Source: Bacteroidota bacterium (GTDB lineage Bacteria > Bacteroidota > Bacteroidia > Flavobacteriales > Flavobacteriaceae). From it: a stretch of DNA of 64,000 nt. Within the stretch, counting starts at the first letter, position 1, and every line of letters begins with the position of its first letter. Location: assembly GCA_027592025.1 (NCBI GenBank), contig JAQCIQ010000004.1, positions 62,001 through 126,000 on the forward strand. Reading direction: 5' to 3'. Position numbers and translations under genes: made by a program. Shown in pieces: positions 7,905-17,959 of this stretch. The notes under the pieces were generated by a model. That model saw only the letters and a program-made list of their open reading frames with translations, searched no databases and was not told the DNA's origin.

Positions 7905-10031
7905 ATGAAACCCTTATTGACTCTTGGCCTAATGATTTTATTGAGTTCTTGTAAAACCAATCCCCCAGCACCTGAATACCCCGAAACAACTAAAATCCCT
8001 GTTTCCGAAACCCATTTTGGAACAGAAGTAGTGGACAATTATCGCTGGCTCGAAGACGACAACAGTAAAGAAACCGCGGATTGGGTCAAAGCTCAAAATG
8101 AGGTGACCTTTGAGTATCTCAATCGTATTCCGTTTCGTTCTCAATTGAAAGATCGACTTGAAAAACTTTGGAATTACGAAAAAATTGGATCGCCTTTTAA
8201 AGAAGGAGAAAACACCTATTACTATAAAAATAACGGACTGCAAAATCAATTTGTATTGTATCAAGTTGACAACAAGGGCAACACTTCAGTGTTTCTAGAT
8301 CCTAATAAATTTTCAGAGGATGGCACCATTTCTCTTGGAGAAATGAGTTTTACAAAAGACGGAGCCAAAGTTGCCTATTCCATCAGCGAAGGGGGAAGCG
8401 ATTGGCGCAAGGTAATTGTACTCGACGTACAAAATAAGGCAATCATTGAAGACACCTTGGTAGATGTGAAATTCAGCGGGATTTCATGGAAGAAAAGCGA
8501 AGGATTCTTCTATTCGAGCTACGACAAGCCTAAGGGCAGTGAACTTTCTGAAATGACAGATCAGCATAAATTATATTACCACAAACTTGGCACTCCTCAA
8601 GATCAGGACGAGTTGGTCTTTGGTGGTACAGAGGCCCAAAAACACCGTTATGTCGGTGGCGAGGTCAGCGATGATGGTCGGTATTTATTTATTTCTGGGG
8701 CAAAATCAACTTCTGGAAATGTGCTGTTTTTAAAAGATCTTGACAACCCTTCAAGTCCTTTGGTCAAAATCGACGAAGATTATAGCAGTGACAGTTATGT
8801 TTTGGATACTGATGGCGACTTGCTTTATTTGGTCACTAATAAAAATGCACCAAACCAAAAAGTGGTTACCACAACGGCAACAAGTCCTCAAGAGTCCAAC
8901 TGGAAAGACTTTATTCCAGAAACCGAAAACGTGTTGTCGGCAAGCAGTGGTAGTGGCTATTTCTTTGCCAAATACATGATTGACGCCACTTCCAAGGTTT
9001 TTCAGTTTGACAAAAACGGGAACAATTTAGGAGAAATTAAACTCCCTGGTGTTGGCTCGGCTGGAGGTTGGTCTGGCAAGAAGGATGATGAAGTTTTGTA
9101 CTACAGTTTTACAAATTATCACACTCCTGGGGTCATCTATTCCTACAACCCCAAAGAAAGAACTTCTTCGAAGTACTGGTCTCCTTCTATTGATTTCAAC
9201 TCAGATGATTTTGTTTCTTCCCAAGTGTTTTACGCCTCGAAAGATGGCACCAAGGTCCCAATGATCATTACTCACAAAAAAGGCCTAGAATACAATGGTA
9301 AGAATCCAACTATTCTCTATGGCTATGGCGGATTTAACATCAGTCTTACGCCTTCATTTAGTCCGCAAAACGCCGTTTGGATGGAGCTAGGAGGAGTCTA
9401 TGCTGTGCCGAATTTGCGGGGAGGCGGAGAGTACGGAAAAGCCTGGCACACCGCTGGGACTCAAATGAAAAAACAAAATGTATTTGACGATTTCATTGCC
9501 GCTGCCGAATATTTGATTGAAAACAAGATTACTTCCTCCGACTTTTTGGCCATACAAGGTGGAAGTAACGGAGGCTTGTTGGTTGGGGCTACTATGACTC
9601 AGCGCCCAGACTTGATGAAAGTCGCGCTTCCTGCCGTTGGGGTTTTAGACATGCTCCGCTATCACACGTTTACTGCTGGTGCTGGTTGGGCCTATGATTA
9701 TGGAACCGCCGATGATTCGAAAGAAATGTTTGACTATCTCCTAGGCTATTCTCCTGTTCATAACGTCCGTGCGGGAACCGACTATCCAGCGACACTGATT
9801 ACAACAGGTGATCATGACGATAGAGTGGTGCCAGCGCATTCCTTTAAATTCGCAGCAGAACTACAAGACAAGCAAAATGGAAGCAATCCTGTGTTAATCC
9901 GAATCGAAACAAATGCAGGCCATGGAGCAGGGACACCCGTTTCAAAACGTCTTGAACAAGCTGCAGATATTTTTGGTTTTACTCTATTCAATATGGGGTT
10001 TGAGAAAATGCCAAAAACGAGCAACAAATAA
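7905..10031 (+). CDS. Prolyl oligopeptidase (peptidase S9A), lipoprotein
   Basis: Serine peptidase that cleaves short peptides after proline; 708 residues, the usual family length. A lipoprotein signal (LMILLSSC, Cys16) puts it in the envelope. The N-terminal part is the beta-propeller with the family opening YRWLEDDNS. The C-terminal alpha/beta-hydrolase domain carries the triad: Ser554 in GGSNGG, Asp in GDHDDRV (residues 638-639) and His673 in NAGHGAG. It is a single gene, divergent from porW and convergent with the ABC genes. Family assignment is secure; the substrate is unknown. Confidence 0.95.
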   Translation: MKPLLTLGLMILLSSCKTNPPAPEYPETTKIPVSETHFGTEVVDNYRWLEDDNSKETADWVKAQNEVTFEYLNRIPFRSQLKDRLEKLWNYEKIGSPFKEGENTYYYKNNGLQNQFVLYQVDNKGNTSVFLDPNKFSEDGTISLGEMSFTKDGAKVAYSISEGGSDWRKVIVLDVQNKAIIEDTLVDVKFSGISWKKSEGFFYSSYDKPKGSELSEMTDQHKLYYHKLGTPQDQDELVFGGTEAQKHRYVGGEVSDDGRYLFISGAKSTSGNVLFLKDLDNPSSPLVKIDEDYSSDSYVLDTDGDLLYLVTNKNAPNQKVVTTTATSPQESNWKDFIPETENVLSASSGSGYFFAKYMIDATSKVFQFDKNGNNLGEIKLPGVGSAGGWSGKKDDEVLYYSFTNYHTPGVIYSYNPKERTSSKYWSPSIDFNSDDFVSSQVFYASKDGTKVPMIITHKKGLEYNGKNPTILYGYGGFNISLTPSFSPQNAVWMELGGVYAVPNLRGGGEYGKAWHTAGTQMKKQNVFDDFIAAAEYLIENKITSSDFLAIQGGSNGGLLVGATMTQRPDLMKVALPAVGVLDMLRYHTFTAGAGWAYDYGTADDSKEMFDYLLGYSPVHNVRAGTDYPATLITTGDHDDRVVPAHSFKFAAELQDKQNGSNPVLIRIETNAGHGAGTPVSKRLEQAADIFGFTLFNMGFEKMPKTSNK

Positions 10032-10040
10032 CAGACCTGA

Positions 10041-10748
10041 CTAGTCCTCCAGAGACTCTGAAAAATACTTTTCAAGTTCTTTCAGAGTTTCGGTGCTGGT
10101 TTGAAGGTCGTTGATGACTTGGCCCTTTTCGAGAACCACAATGCGATCACACGCCTCGGTGACATGGGTGAGATCGTGACTCGAAATCAAAAAAGTGGTG
10201 TGAGTGTTTTGGGTTTCTGATTTGATCAACTGCTTCAATCGGATTTGGGTTGAGGGATCGAGATTGGCGAAAGGCTCGTCCAAAATAACCACTTCGGGAT
10301 TACCGATAAGTGCTCCAATTAGACCCACTTTTTTCTGATTCCCTTTGCTCAAGTCTCTCAAAAATTTCCGTTTTCCAAGGATTTCATCATTAAAAAACCC
10401 TTCGAATTTAGCGATGAATTCTATTACTTCGCTTTTACTCTGTCCACGCAATTTACCGATGAAGACGAAATACTCTTCTGGAGTCAAGTATCCAATCAAA
10501 AAACTTTCGTCCAAAAATGCCGAGGTAAAAGGCTTCCAGTCTTCGGAAGCGTCTATTCGAACTCCCTTGGAGTGAATTTGTCCTGTTGCGGGTCTGATCA
10601 GGTCTAACAACAGACTGAAAAAGGTTGTTTTGCCTGCTCCGTTATTTCCAACCAGACCAAAACTTTGACCCTTAGGTATTGACAACTCGCTAATGTTTAG
10701 GACCTCAACGCCCTGGTATTTTTTTGTTAAATTCTCTACTTTAATCAT
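10041..10748 (-). CDS. ABC transporter ATP-binding protein
   Basis: A 235-residue ATPase subunit of an ABC exporter. I start it at the ATG at 10748 (MIKVENLTKKYQG), because the longer frame adds a Cys-rich non-homologous stretch overlapping the upstream gene. It has Walker A (GNNGAGKTT), the variant signature LSKGNQKK, Walker B (VVILDEPFANLDP) and the switch His in LISSHDL. The LSKGN form is typical of DrrA/CcmA-like exporters. It lies 11 bp downstream of the membrane subunit gene, and together they form a complete two-gene exporter. The substrate cannot be inferred. Confidence 0.93.
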   Translation of the reverse strand: MIKVENLTKKYQGVEVLNISELSIPKGQSFGLVGNNGAGKTTFFSLLLDLIRPATGQIHSKGVRIDASEDWKPFTSAFLDESFLIGYLTPEEYFVFIGKLRGQSKSEVIEFIAKFEGFFNDEILGKRKFLRDLSKGNQKKVGLIGALIGNPEVVILDEPFANLDPSTQIRLKQLIKSETQNTHTTFLISSHDLTHVTEACDRIVVLEKGQVINDLQTSTETLKELEKYFSESLED

Positions 10749-10759
10749 AGGGCTTGATT

Positions 10760-12235
10760 TTAGGATTCTTGCGCAAAAGCAGCAATGGTTTTGTGTTTTC
10801 CTCTTTTGTATATTCTTTCGATCAAACTGAGGAATTGCGATCGAAAAACCAGTCCTAAAACACCACTTAGGGCCACGCAAATCAGTCCAGCATCAAAGCT
10901 AATCAGCTTGTATGGGACATAGAAAAACAACATTGGCATAAAGATTTTGGGCAATCCAATCAACAGCTGAGTTGGATTGAATCCACTGGTGTTCGAAAAG
11001 GCTTTGGCTTTTTCGTTAAGCACGATTGGAGTCCTGTTGAGCGCCCCTCCAATCAACGTGATGAAGGAATTCAATCCAACATTAAATAGGGCTCCTGCCG
11101 CAATCATGGCGTAAATGTCCCAACCAAAATACAAATAGGGGAGGCTCAGGACGAAAGAGACGAGAACTCCAAAGACCATGAGCATCCATTTTGCGTTTAA
11201 ATACTGGCGATAAGGAATGTTTTGACTCATCAAAAGTTTGTAATACTGACTGTCCCATGAGGGCACTTGTTGCCCAAAAGTCATTAAGAATCCTCCTGTA
11301 ACAAAGATTGATGCAAAAACCAAAATGGTGGGCATTTCCATATAAATGTCTTGAGTGTAAAAGATCAGTCCGTAAAACAAAAACATGAACGACACCAAAA
11401 GAACTTGTCTGGGCCTCACATTGCGTCTGATCAGTTTGATGTCATTTTCAAGAAATGGGGCCACTGGGCCAAAGCGTTTGAGCCATGAAAAATCTGAATC
11501 TTCCGCCAAGGACACTTTTTTTGCCACCAAGTCGTCCAAGTAAAACCCATTGAGCAGCAAAGACTTGTTGGACCGATAGAGCAAGTACATCACAAATAAC
11601 GGGACTACAACCCAGTATGGTTTGTCGAACAAGGCATAAAAATACCCTCCTGCAAAGGCCCTTGGGTCGTAAACACCAAAGTAATTCAGTGCTACACCAA
11701 GAGTGATTAAGGCCAGCAAGGCGTAAAAGAGAGTGTTGTTTTTATTAATTAAAAAGTTGGTGAAGTTGATGCTGAACGATATGCTCACTACCCCTACAAA
11801 CCAAGCCAGTGTTTGAATCGGGTTATAGTCATTAACCAATAGAACTACAGTAAAAGGGATGTAAAGGAAAAGAGGTAAGATATTAAAAAAGGAGGACAAA
11901 GACCTGAGTAACACAAAACGAACAACTTTGGTTCTTTGGACTGGCATCGCCATCAATGGCTTGACGTTTAATACCGGAAGCTGTTGTAAAAAGTACCTCA
12001 ACAACAGGTCAAGAGCAACCCATATCACCAAAAGGTTGTTGACGGTGACGAGAGGGTCCACGTTAGGCGCCGCATCTTCGGCGATGAAATAAATTAACCC
12101 TCCAATCAACAAAGCTGTTACCCCAAAATAAAGGACTAAAAATCCCATTAAAATTTTAATGGCCAGGCTCTTTTGAAAATAGGCCGCTCGGGTGAACTGT
12201 TGCCATTCAAGTCGTAAAAAATCGGCAATCTGCAT
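10760..12235 (-). CDS. ABC transporter permease, DUF5687 family
   Basis: A 491-residue integral membrane protein with about 12 hydrophobic segments in two halves, which I recognise as the DUF5687 family common in Bacteroidota beside an ABC ATPase. The start is the ATG at 12235 (MQIADFLRLEWQQFTR); the N-terminal cytosolic helix FLRLEWQQFTRAAYF is conserved in type-2 ABC permeases. A TAnnTTTG element on the minus strand at 12258-12265 sits 22 bp upstream. It is paired with the ATPase gene 11 bp downstream. Confidence 0.85.
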   Translation of the reverse strand: MQIADFLRLEWQQFTRAAYFQKSLAIKILMGFLVLYFGVTALLIGGLIYFIAEDAAPNVDPLVTVNNLLVIWVALDLLLRYFLQQLPVLNVKPLMAMPVQRTKVVRFVLLRSLSSFFNILPLFLYIPFTVVLLVNDYNPIQTLAWFVGVVSISFSINFTNFLINKNNTLFYALLALITLGVALNYFGVYDPRAFAGGYFYALFDKPYWVVVPLFVMYLLYRSNKSLLLNGFYLDDLVAKKVSLAEDSDFSWLKRFGPVAPFLENDIKLIRRNVRPRQVLLVSFMFLFYGLIFYTQDIYMEMPTILVFASIFVTGGFLMTFGQQVPSWDSQYYKLLMSQNIPYRQYLNAKWMLMVFGVLVSFVLSLPYLYFGWDIYAMIAAGALFNVGLNSFITLIGGALNRTPIVLNEKAKAFSNTSGFNPTQLLIGLPKIFMPMLFFYVPYKLISFDAGLICVALSGVLGLVFRSQFLSLIERIYKRGKHKTIAAFAQES

Positions 12236-12257
12236 GGTGATAATTTGAATTTTAGGG

Positions 12258-12265
12258 CAAAAATA
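12258..12265 (-). promoter_or_regulatory. Putative -7 promoter element for the ABC operon
   Basis: TATTTTTG on the minus strand fits the Bacteroidota TAnnTTTG consensus and lies 22 bp upstream of the permease ATG. No convincing -33 TTTG is visible. Confidence 0.45.
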
Positions 12266-12300
12266 CAAGTGCTAAGTTAATTATAATCTTTTAAGTTCCT

Positions 12301-12308
12301 TATTTTTG
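12301..12308 (+). promoter_or_regulatory. Putative -7 promoter element for the PaaE-like reductase
   Basis: TATTTTTG matches TAnnTTTG and ends 16 bp before the ATG at 12325, the same spacing seen for several other genes in the window. It lies back-to-back with the element for the divergent ABC operon. Confidence 0.5.
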
Positions 12309-12324
12309 AAACCAAATTCAACCC

Positions 12325-13362
12325 ATGAACCAATTCCATCGACTTCAAATCGATTCCGTAGTACCATTAACCTCTGATTCAGTAAAAATCTCTTTTGCCA
12401 TTCCCCCAGAACTCAAGACAGATTATAGCTTCGTCGCTGGGCAATATTTAAGTCTTAAAACAACAATCAATGGAGAAACTGTCATTCGCGATTATTCAAT
12501 CTGTAGCAGTCCTTCTTCTGGGGAGTTATCTGTTGGAATAAAAAGGTTAAACGGCGGCATCTTTTCGGGCTTTGCCCAGTCCCTAAAAGTTGGCGAAATC
12601 CTTGAAGTCAGAACCCCTCAAGGCAGATTCGTTTTAGAACAAAACATTCAAACCTTTGTAGGAATTGCTGCTGGCAGCGGCATCACCCCAATAATGAGTT
12701 TGCTGCAGCACTTTTTAGAACACTCCACAGGGGAGGCTCATTTGATTTATGGCAACAAAACCCCAGAGGACAGTATGTTTGTCATGGCGCTCAAAACGCT
12801 AAAAAACACTCACCGCGACCGATTGCACTTGCATTGGATTTACAGCAGAATTGAAATGCCCGAAGCTGGCTTTGGTAGAATTAATGCAGCCAAAATAGAG
12901 TCCTTTTTGAAAGAATTTCCCCTTCAAGTCGGGCGAGGTCACTTCTACCTTTGTGGTCCAAATGATATGGTTCAGGAGATTAAGGGGAAATTGACAGCAC
13001 TTGGACATCCTGAGATTAACATCCGATACGAATTATTTTTTGTTCCTACGGAAGCCTCTGATGGCAAGACTGTTTCTGAAGGCAAAACCAATATTACTTT
13101 AGTTTTAGATGGTGAATCTGTCGAATTCGAGATGAATCGAAATCAATTTGTGCTAGACGCTGCACTCGCAAAGGATTTAGATGCGCCCTATTCATGCAAA
13201 GGAGGTGTGTGTAGCAGTTGTATTGCCAAAGTCACTGAAGGCAGTGTCGAAATGGCTCAGAACAATGTGCTCACCGATGCCGATTTGAAATCTGGCTATG
13301 TTTTGACTTGCCAATCTCGTCCTACAAGTGCGTCTCTGACGGTGGACTATGACGATGTTTAA
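12325..13362 (+). CDS. PaaE-like ferredoxin-NADP reductase with 2Fe-2S domain
   Basis: A 345-residue electron-transfer flavoprotein. It has an N-terminal FAD domain (RDYSICSSP, FAD-binding), an NAD(P)-binding domain (GIAAGSGITPIMS, then YLCGPNDM), and a C-terminal plant-type ferredoxin domain with the Cys set in SCKGGVCSSC plus the last Cys in LTCQS. This order is that of PaaE (phenylacetyl-CoA epoxidase reductase) and related oxygenase reductases. No paaABCD genes are nearby, so the partner oxygenase is unknown and a paa role is not assigned. The 3' end overlaps the convergent GT9 gene by 41 bp. Confidence 0.88.
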   Translation: MNQFHRLQIDSVVPLTSDSVKISFAIPPELKTDYSFVAGQYLSLKTTINGETVIRDYSICSSPSSGELSVGIKRLNGGIFSGFAQSLKVGEILEVRTPQGRFVLEQNIQTFVGIAAGSGITPIMSLLQHFLEHSTGEAHLIYGNKTPEDSMFVMALKTLKNTHRDRLHLHWIYSRIEMPEAGFGRINAAKIESFLKEFPLQVGRGHFYLCGPNDMVQEIKGKLTALGHPEINIRYELFFVPTEASDGKTVSEGKTNITLVLDGESVEFEMNRNQFVLDAALAKDLDAPYSCKGGVCSSCIAKVTEGSVEMAQNNVLTDADLKSGYVLTCQSRPTSASLTVDYDDV

Positions 13363-14371
13363 GTCTTTCATGGACTAATTGATCAATCATTTCAGGTGTA
13401 ATGGTTCTGATGGCGTTTTCATAGCCCTGGGGCATTTTGTTGCCGTAGACGGACGTGGGTATTTTGTTGAATTTGGATTTATCGGCTACCAAACTGTTGC
13501 AGCCAGGCTGGCCGAAAGGAGCAAATCCCAAAATTGGATGAGTAATGCCCCAAATCGAAATAACCTCTACTCCAAGCATAGCCGCTAAGTGGCCATTGCT
13601 CGAATCCATGGCAATCATCATATCTAGATTTGAAATGAGTTGAATTTCTTCTGATAAATTTAACTGTCCAGCGTAGCAAGTCACCTTTTCAAATTTGGAA
13701 GCAAGATCGTTTAGGGCTTTTGTTTCTTCTTCTCCTCCACCAAATAAGACTACACTGGCATGTTTTTCTAATCGAGCGATCAATTGGGCAGAAAGGTCTA
13801 AAGGATATGTTTTGCCCAAATAACCCGCAAAAGGGGCAAATCCAATCCACTTCTCTTTTGGTTTAGTTGGAATACCTGAAGGAAGATTGAATTTTGTTCT
13901 AGGTAAAACAAAATCAGCAAGATTCAAGTCAAACCCAAGATTCCTAAACACATCGGCATATCGCTCATGGGTGGTTTGAAGCTGGACTTCCTTCCCTTGA
14001 TTCACTGCCAAATACTTGTCCTTTCTTCCTTTATCGACTATTGCCCATCTGTAGTCTTTCAAAAAGAATCGCAACATCTTAGACCGCAACACATTGTGAA
14101 GATCTGCAATCATACTTGGTCGCAATGCGTGGATCTCTTTAGACAATTGCCATAGACCCATAATCCCTTTGTGGCGCCCAAGCGAATCTACAGAAAGCAC
14201 AGAGACATCATTCAAATGGGCGAAAATAGGGATAAAGGCTTTTCGAGTGACAACGGTAATTTGAGCCTCAGGAAATTGATTTCGCATGGCTAGGATCACG
14301 GGCACCGTCATTGCAACATCCCCCATTGCCGAAAGACGGATGACTAAGATATGTGAACTGGTGTTGGTCAA
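13322..14371 (-). CDS. Glycosyltransferase family 9 (heptosyltransferase-like)
   Basis: A 349-residue protein of the ADP-heptose:LPS heptosyltransferase family. The N-terminus ILVIRLSAMGDVAMTVPV is the classic GT9 opening, and the C-terminal half contains AMDSSNGHLAAMLGVEVISIWG, the nucleotide-sugar site. The only plausible start is the TTG at 14371, which directly follows the TAG of the DUF4254 gene. The two genes therefore abut and are probably co-translated. The role is likely transfer of a sugar to lipopolysaccharide core or a similar envelope glycan. The 3' end is antisense to the PaaE-like gene over 41 bp. Confidence 0.9.
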   Translation of the reverse strand: MTNTSSHILVIRLSAMGDVAMTVPVILAMRNQFPEAQITVVTRKAFIPIFAHLNDVSVLSVDSLGRHKGIMGLWQLSKEIHALRPSMIADLHNVLRSKMLRFFLKDYRWAIVDKGRKDKYLAVNQGKEVQLQTTHERYADVFRNLGFDLNLADFVLPRTKFNLPSGIPTKPKEKWIGFAPFAGYLGKTYPLDLSAQLIARLEKHASVVLFGGGEEETKALNDLASKFEKVTCYAGQLNLSEEIQLISNLDMMIAMDSSNGHLAAMLGVEVISIWGITHPILGFAPFGQPGCNSLVADKSKFNKIPTSVYGNKMPQGYENAIRTITPEMIDQLVHERLKHRHSPPSETHL

Positions 14372-14983
14372 CTAGGATTTAAGCTTTCTTAAAACTGGAT
14401 TCAACTCTTCGTCGTTGTACATTTTCATCTGCTTATAAACCTTCATGAATTTATTGCCGGATGTGATGTCATTTATCAATTCGTCAATGGCTCGAGACAA
14501 ATCGACCCTTTGCTCTAAGAGTACATTCAGCTTGTTTTTACAAGCCAATTTGTGGCTTTCCGTGGCATCATCTCTCATAGTTTCTAGCTGCATATGATAG
14601 ATCTTCAGGGCCAAAATAGACAGTCGGTCAAGCGCCCAAGCTGGACTTTCCGAATTGATTGTGGCCTCCTTGTTGGGTTGAATCGATTCGAATTGTTTTA
14701 AAAAATATCCATCAATATACTCTACTGTGTCTGTTCGGTCTTGATTGGAGGCGTCAATTTTTCTTTTCAAAACAAGTGCTGCTTTGGGATCGATATTCGG
14801 ATCGCGGATAATGTCTTCATAGGCCCACTGAACCGTATCAATCCAACACTTGCGATAAAACAAGTGCCCCAACGGATCTTTGTCGTGTTCAATTGGGTTG
14901 TGAAATGGTTGGTCAACCCTATTCAATACTTTATAATCAGAAATTGCTTTTTGAAAAATATCGTTGGCCTTTGCTGCAATCAT
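14372..14983 (-). CDS. DUF4254 family protein
   Basis: A 203-residue soluble, mainly helical protein matching what I recall of DUF4254, a Bacteroidota family often found next to GT9. The start is taken at the ATG at 14983 (MIAAKANDIFQKAISDYK); residues from upstream starts are Cys-rich and unlike the family. Conserved-looking stretches are HNPIEHDKDPLGHLFYRKCWIDT and WALDRLSILALKIYHM. It is probably cytoplasmic and of unknown function. The tight junction with GT9 suggests a part in the same glycan pathway. Confidence 0.8.
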   Translation of the reverse strand: MIAAKANDIFQKAISDYKVLNRVDQPFHNPIEHDKDPLGHLFYRKCWIDTVQWAYEDIIRDPNIDPKAALVLKRKIDASNQDRTDTVEYIDGYFLKQFESIQPNKEATINSESPAWALDRLSILALKIYHMQLETMRDDATESHKLACKNKLNVLLEQRVDLSRAIDELINDITSGNKFMKVYKQMKMYNDEELNPVLRKLKS

Positions 14984-15054
14984 GGCGTGCTTATATGGTG
15001 CAAATATAGTTTGAATTGAAGAAACTCTTAATTTTGGGTAAAGACAATAATAAG

Positions 15055-15087
15055 TTTTGGCTGGACAATATAGCTTTGTTATCTTTG
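15055..15087 (+). promoter_or_regulatory. Promoter of the DUF6341-like gene
   Basis: A -33 TTTTGG at 15055-15060 and -7 TATCTTTG at 15080-15087 are separated by 19 bp, a full match to the Bacteroidota housekeeping promoter. The predicted start site leaves a leader of about 15 nt before the ATG at 15109. This is the best-formed promoter in the window. Confidence 0.7.
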
Positions 15088-15108
15088 CTGAACAAAATTG
15101 ATATTGCG

Positions 15109-15336
15109 ATGACAGCATTTTTTACGGCCCTAGGAGATTTGTTTACCAACGTTTTGTTTGTTCCTTTTTCCTTTCTAGCCGAAATAGAATTGGACAATTG
15201 GTGGGCTGCTAATGTGATGACTTGGCTGTTTGCAATTACTGGATTAGTTGCTTTTACTTATTGGATGACTCAGTTGAGTCGTCATGATAGAAATGGAGAA
15301 GAAGACAAATCAATTTCGGCACATTCTTATTTATAA
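15109..15336 (+). CDS. Small membrane protein, DUF6341-like
   Basis: A 75-residue protein started at the ATG at 15109 (MTAFFTALGDLF), because a full TTTG/TATCTTTG promoter sits just upstream and the longer frame would begin before it. An amphipathic N-terminus, the motif LELDNWWAANVMTWLF-type segment (here EIELDNWWAAN) and one clear membrane helix with YWMTQL resemble the small flavobacterial DUF6341 family. Its function is unknown. The 3' end overlaps the convergent purD by 6 bp. Confidence 0.75.
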   Translation: MTAFFTALGDLFTNVLFVPFSFLAEIELDNWWAANVMTWLFAITGLVAFTYWMTQLSRHDRNGEEDKSISAHSYL

Positions 15337-16602
15337 ATCAAATCCGATATCTTTTCGGTAATTTTTTCCATCAAAATTGATCTTTTCAATTTGATCGTAG
15401 ATTTTTTTCGTAGCAACTTTGTGGTTTTCTCCAAATGCTGTAACAGCCATTACTCTGCCCCCGCTAGTTAGGGTCTTATCATTTACCCTAATGGCTCCTG
15501 CGTGAAAAAGATGAAGGCCATCCACACCTTTCATACCAAAAATCTCCTTGCCTTTTTCGTAATCGCCTGGATAACCCCCTGAAACCATCATAACGGTTGC
15601 TGCGGTGCGTTCATCTATCTCCAATGGGTAATCCTTCAAGTTTCCTTGGTTTAGAGAGGCAAACAGTTCCACAAGATCGGACTTAATTCGAGGTATGACT
15701 ACCTCCGTTTCTGGATCACCAAAACGAACATTGTATTCGATAACAAACGGATCGTCATTTACTTTTATTAATCCAATAAAAACTACCCCAATATAGGGTA
15801 ATTGGTCCTTTTGAAGTCCAGCAATGGTTGGTCTTACGATTCGTGACTCCACCTTATTGTAGAACATCTCATCGACAAAAGGCACTGGAGAAACAGCGCC
15901 CATTCCGCCTGTGTTAAGTCCTGTGTCTCCCTCACCAATACGCTTGTAGTCTTTTGCCATTGGCAATATTTTATAACTCTTCCCATCAGTAAGCACAAAA
16001 CAACTCAACTCTATTCCCGACAAAAACTCTTCTATAACCACAGTTCGACTGGCCTCTCCGAAAGTTTGGTTTTCCAGCATATCCTTGAGAGTGGCTTGGG
16101 CTTCGTTGAGACTGTCGATAATCAAGACGCCCTTACCAGCAGCTAAGCCATCAGCCTTTAAGACATAGGGGGGCTTTAGGGTAGATAAAAATTGTAAGCC
16201 CTTTTGAAGGGAATCTGCCGTGAAAACATCATGAGCTGCAGTAGGAATATTGTGTCGGTTCATAAACGCCTTTGCAAAGGCCTTACTCCCTTCGAGTTCT
16301 GCTGCCGCCTTGGCAGGACCAATAACTGCGACGTTTTCCAACTCCTTGTCTGACTTGATTGCATCGTGAATTCCTAGAACCAGCGGTTCTTCGGGACCAA
16401 CAACTACCATATCAATCGCTTCGCTCTTAACTAAGCCAATAACAGCTTCAAAATTTGTCGGGTCAATCTCAAAGTTCGTAGCCACCTGAAAAGTTCCAGA
16501 ATTTCCTGGAGCCACAAAAAGTGAATCGCATAAAGGACTCTGTGACATTTTCCAAGCTAACGTGTGTTCTCTGCCTCCAGATCCCAGTATTAAAATTCGC
16601 AT
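15331..16602 (-). CDS. purD: Phosphoribosylamine--glycine ligase
   Basis: Second enzyme of purine synthesis, joining phosphoribosylamine and glycine using ATP; 423 residues, full length. It shows the N-terminal MRILILGSGGREHTLAWK, the ATP-grasp region with PPYVLKADGLAAGKGV, and NTGGMGAVSPVPF and YNVRFGDPE, all diagnostic for PurD. The ATG at 16602 comes 1 bp after the stop of the sugar-phosphate transferase gene, so it appears to be the last gene of the polysaccharide operon despite having an unrelated job. Confidence 0.97.
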   Translation of the reverse strand: MRILILGSGGREHTLAWKMSQSPLCDSLFVAPGNSGTFQVATNFEIDPTNFEAVIGLVKSEAIDMVVVGPEEPLVLGIHDAIKSDKELENVAVIGPAKAAAELEGSKAFAKAFMNRHNIPTAAHDVFTADSLQKGLQFLSTLKPPYVLKADGLAAGKGVLIIDSLNEAQATLKDMLENQTFGEASRTVVIEEFLSGIELSCFVLTDGKSYKILPMAKDYKRIGEGDTGLNTGGMGAVSPVPFVDEMFYNKVESRIVRPTIAGLQKDQLPYIGVVFIGLIKVNDDPFVIEYNVRFGDPETEVVIPRIKSDLVELFASLNQGNLKDYPLEIDERTAATVMMVSGGYPGDYEKGKEIFGMKGVDGLHLFHAGAIRVNDKTLTSGGRVMAVTAFGENHKVATKKIYDQIEKINFDGKNYRKDIGFDL

Positions 16603-16603
16603 G

Positions 16604-17959
16604 TTAATAAGCTTTTTTGTCTCCTCGTATGAAGTTATACATCGTCTGCAAAATTATCTTAAAATCCAATAACGGAGACCAATTTTCAATGTAAAAAATA
16701 TCGTATTTGACTCGATTTATGATGTCGTCAGCTGATTCAACCTCTCCTCTAAATCCTTTGATTTGAGCCAATCCTGTGATTCCTGGTTTAACAAAATGCC
16801 TTACCATAAATTTATCAACTGAGTTGGCGTACATCTGAGAGTGGAACACCATGTGGGGACGAGGCCCAACCACCGACATCTCCCCAAAAAACACATTGAT
16901 AAATTGAGGTAATTCGTCAACGCTAGAACGGCGTAACAATCGACCCACTCGAGTCACTCTTTCGTCGCCCTTGGTTACTTGAATCAAATCGGCCTCTTCG
17001 TTCAAAATCATGCTTCGAAACTTATAACAAATAAATTCATGGTTGTTGAAGCCATTTCTCCTTTGCCTGAACAATATAGGTCCCATAGTTTCCAATTTTA
17101 TCAAAATTCCTATTACTGGAATGAGCCATGACAGCAGTAGAACCATCACCAAAAGCGAAAACAAAATATCGAATCCTCTTTTGATTTGGCGATTGAAAGG
17201 GATTTCCAAAGGCATATGCCTCAAAGAGACCACGGGGATGTAGTCGTAATAATCGCGCGTTAGGCTTTGCGATGACAAGCGCTTTTCGTCAGGCAAAAAT
17301 TTAATAATCTTTAAATTGTTGTCTGCAAAGTCAATCAACGCATTGAGCTGGTCTGGGTTTAGCTCCTTTTCGGAGCAATAAATCTCGTCAATTTTGTGCT
17401 CCAAAATAAAGCGACAGCACTCTTCCACAGAAATTGCATTTGGTCCTTGAAAAGTCATTGTACCATGAAGCTTATATCCATATTCAGGATTTTCTTTGAA
17501 AAAATGTTCTAAATTAATCACGTTTCCGTTACTCCCTATGACTATCGTCCTTCTGAAATTTCCTCCGAAATCGGATCTGTAACGCTGCAAGGCGAAATAG
17601 ATGAAATACTTCGCCAGACTAACACAAACGAATAAGACAAGAACATACTGACCGATCCTTGTCGGAGTCATTTTGTCAAATTCCCACAGCGCCGAAATGG
17701 ACAATACTAACAACGAAAAAACAACAAGCTGCCTAACGATTTTTGTAAAAATTACGGTTAGCCTAGTAAAACGATAAACTTCATAGAATGGCGATATGGC
17801 AGAAATCACAATCCACGATATGGATGCAAAAAGGAAAAAATTCATCCCATTATCTTCCTTGAAAAACAACCAATAGCCTAAGCCATTGATTAACGTCAGA
17901 TCAATGATATAGGAAATGGGGCGAAGAAATTTAGAATACCGGCCTTGTCTTATCGTCAC
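16604..17959 (-). CDS. Undecaprenyl-phosphate sugar-phosphate transferase (WcaJ/PglC-fold initiating enzyme)
   Basis: A 451-residue membrane enzyme that starts polysaccharide synthesis by moving a sugar-1-phosphate (often glucose-1-P or galactose-1-P) onto undecaprenyl phosphate. Four N-terminal membrane helices and a CoA-binding-like middle domain precede the C-terminal catalytic domain: [28 protein letters not shown], then [21 protein letters not shown]. The start is GTG at 17959, overlapping the UXS stop as GTGA. It belongs to the polysaccharide operon and defines its first step. The donor sugar is not certain. Confidence 0.92.
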   Translation of the reverse strand: MTIRQGRYSKFLRPISYIIDLTLINGLGYWLFFKEDNGMNFFLFASISWIVISAISPFYEVYRFTRLTVIFTKIVRQLVVFSLLVLSISALWEFDKMTPTRIGQYVLVLFVCVSLAKYFIYFALQRYRSDFGGNFRRTIVIGSNGNVINLEHFFKENPEYGYKLHGTMTFQGPNAISVEECCRFILEHKIDEIYCSEKELNPDQLNALIDFADNNLKIIKFLPDEKRLSSQSLTRDYYDYIPVVSLRHMPLEIPFNRQIKRGFDILFSLLVMVLLLSWLIPVIGILIKLETMGPILFRQRRNGFNNHEFICYKFRSMILNEEADLIQVTKGDERVTRVGRLLRRSSVDELPQFINVFFGEMSVVGPRPHMVFHSQMYANSVDKFMVRHFVKPGITGLAQIKGFRGEVESADDIINRVKYDIFYIENWSPLLDFKIILQTMYNFIRGDKKAY

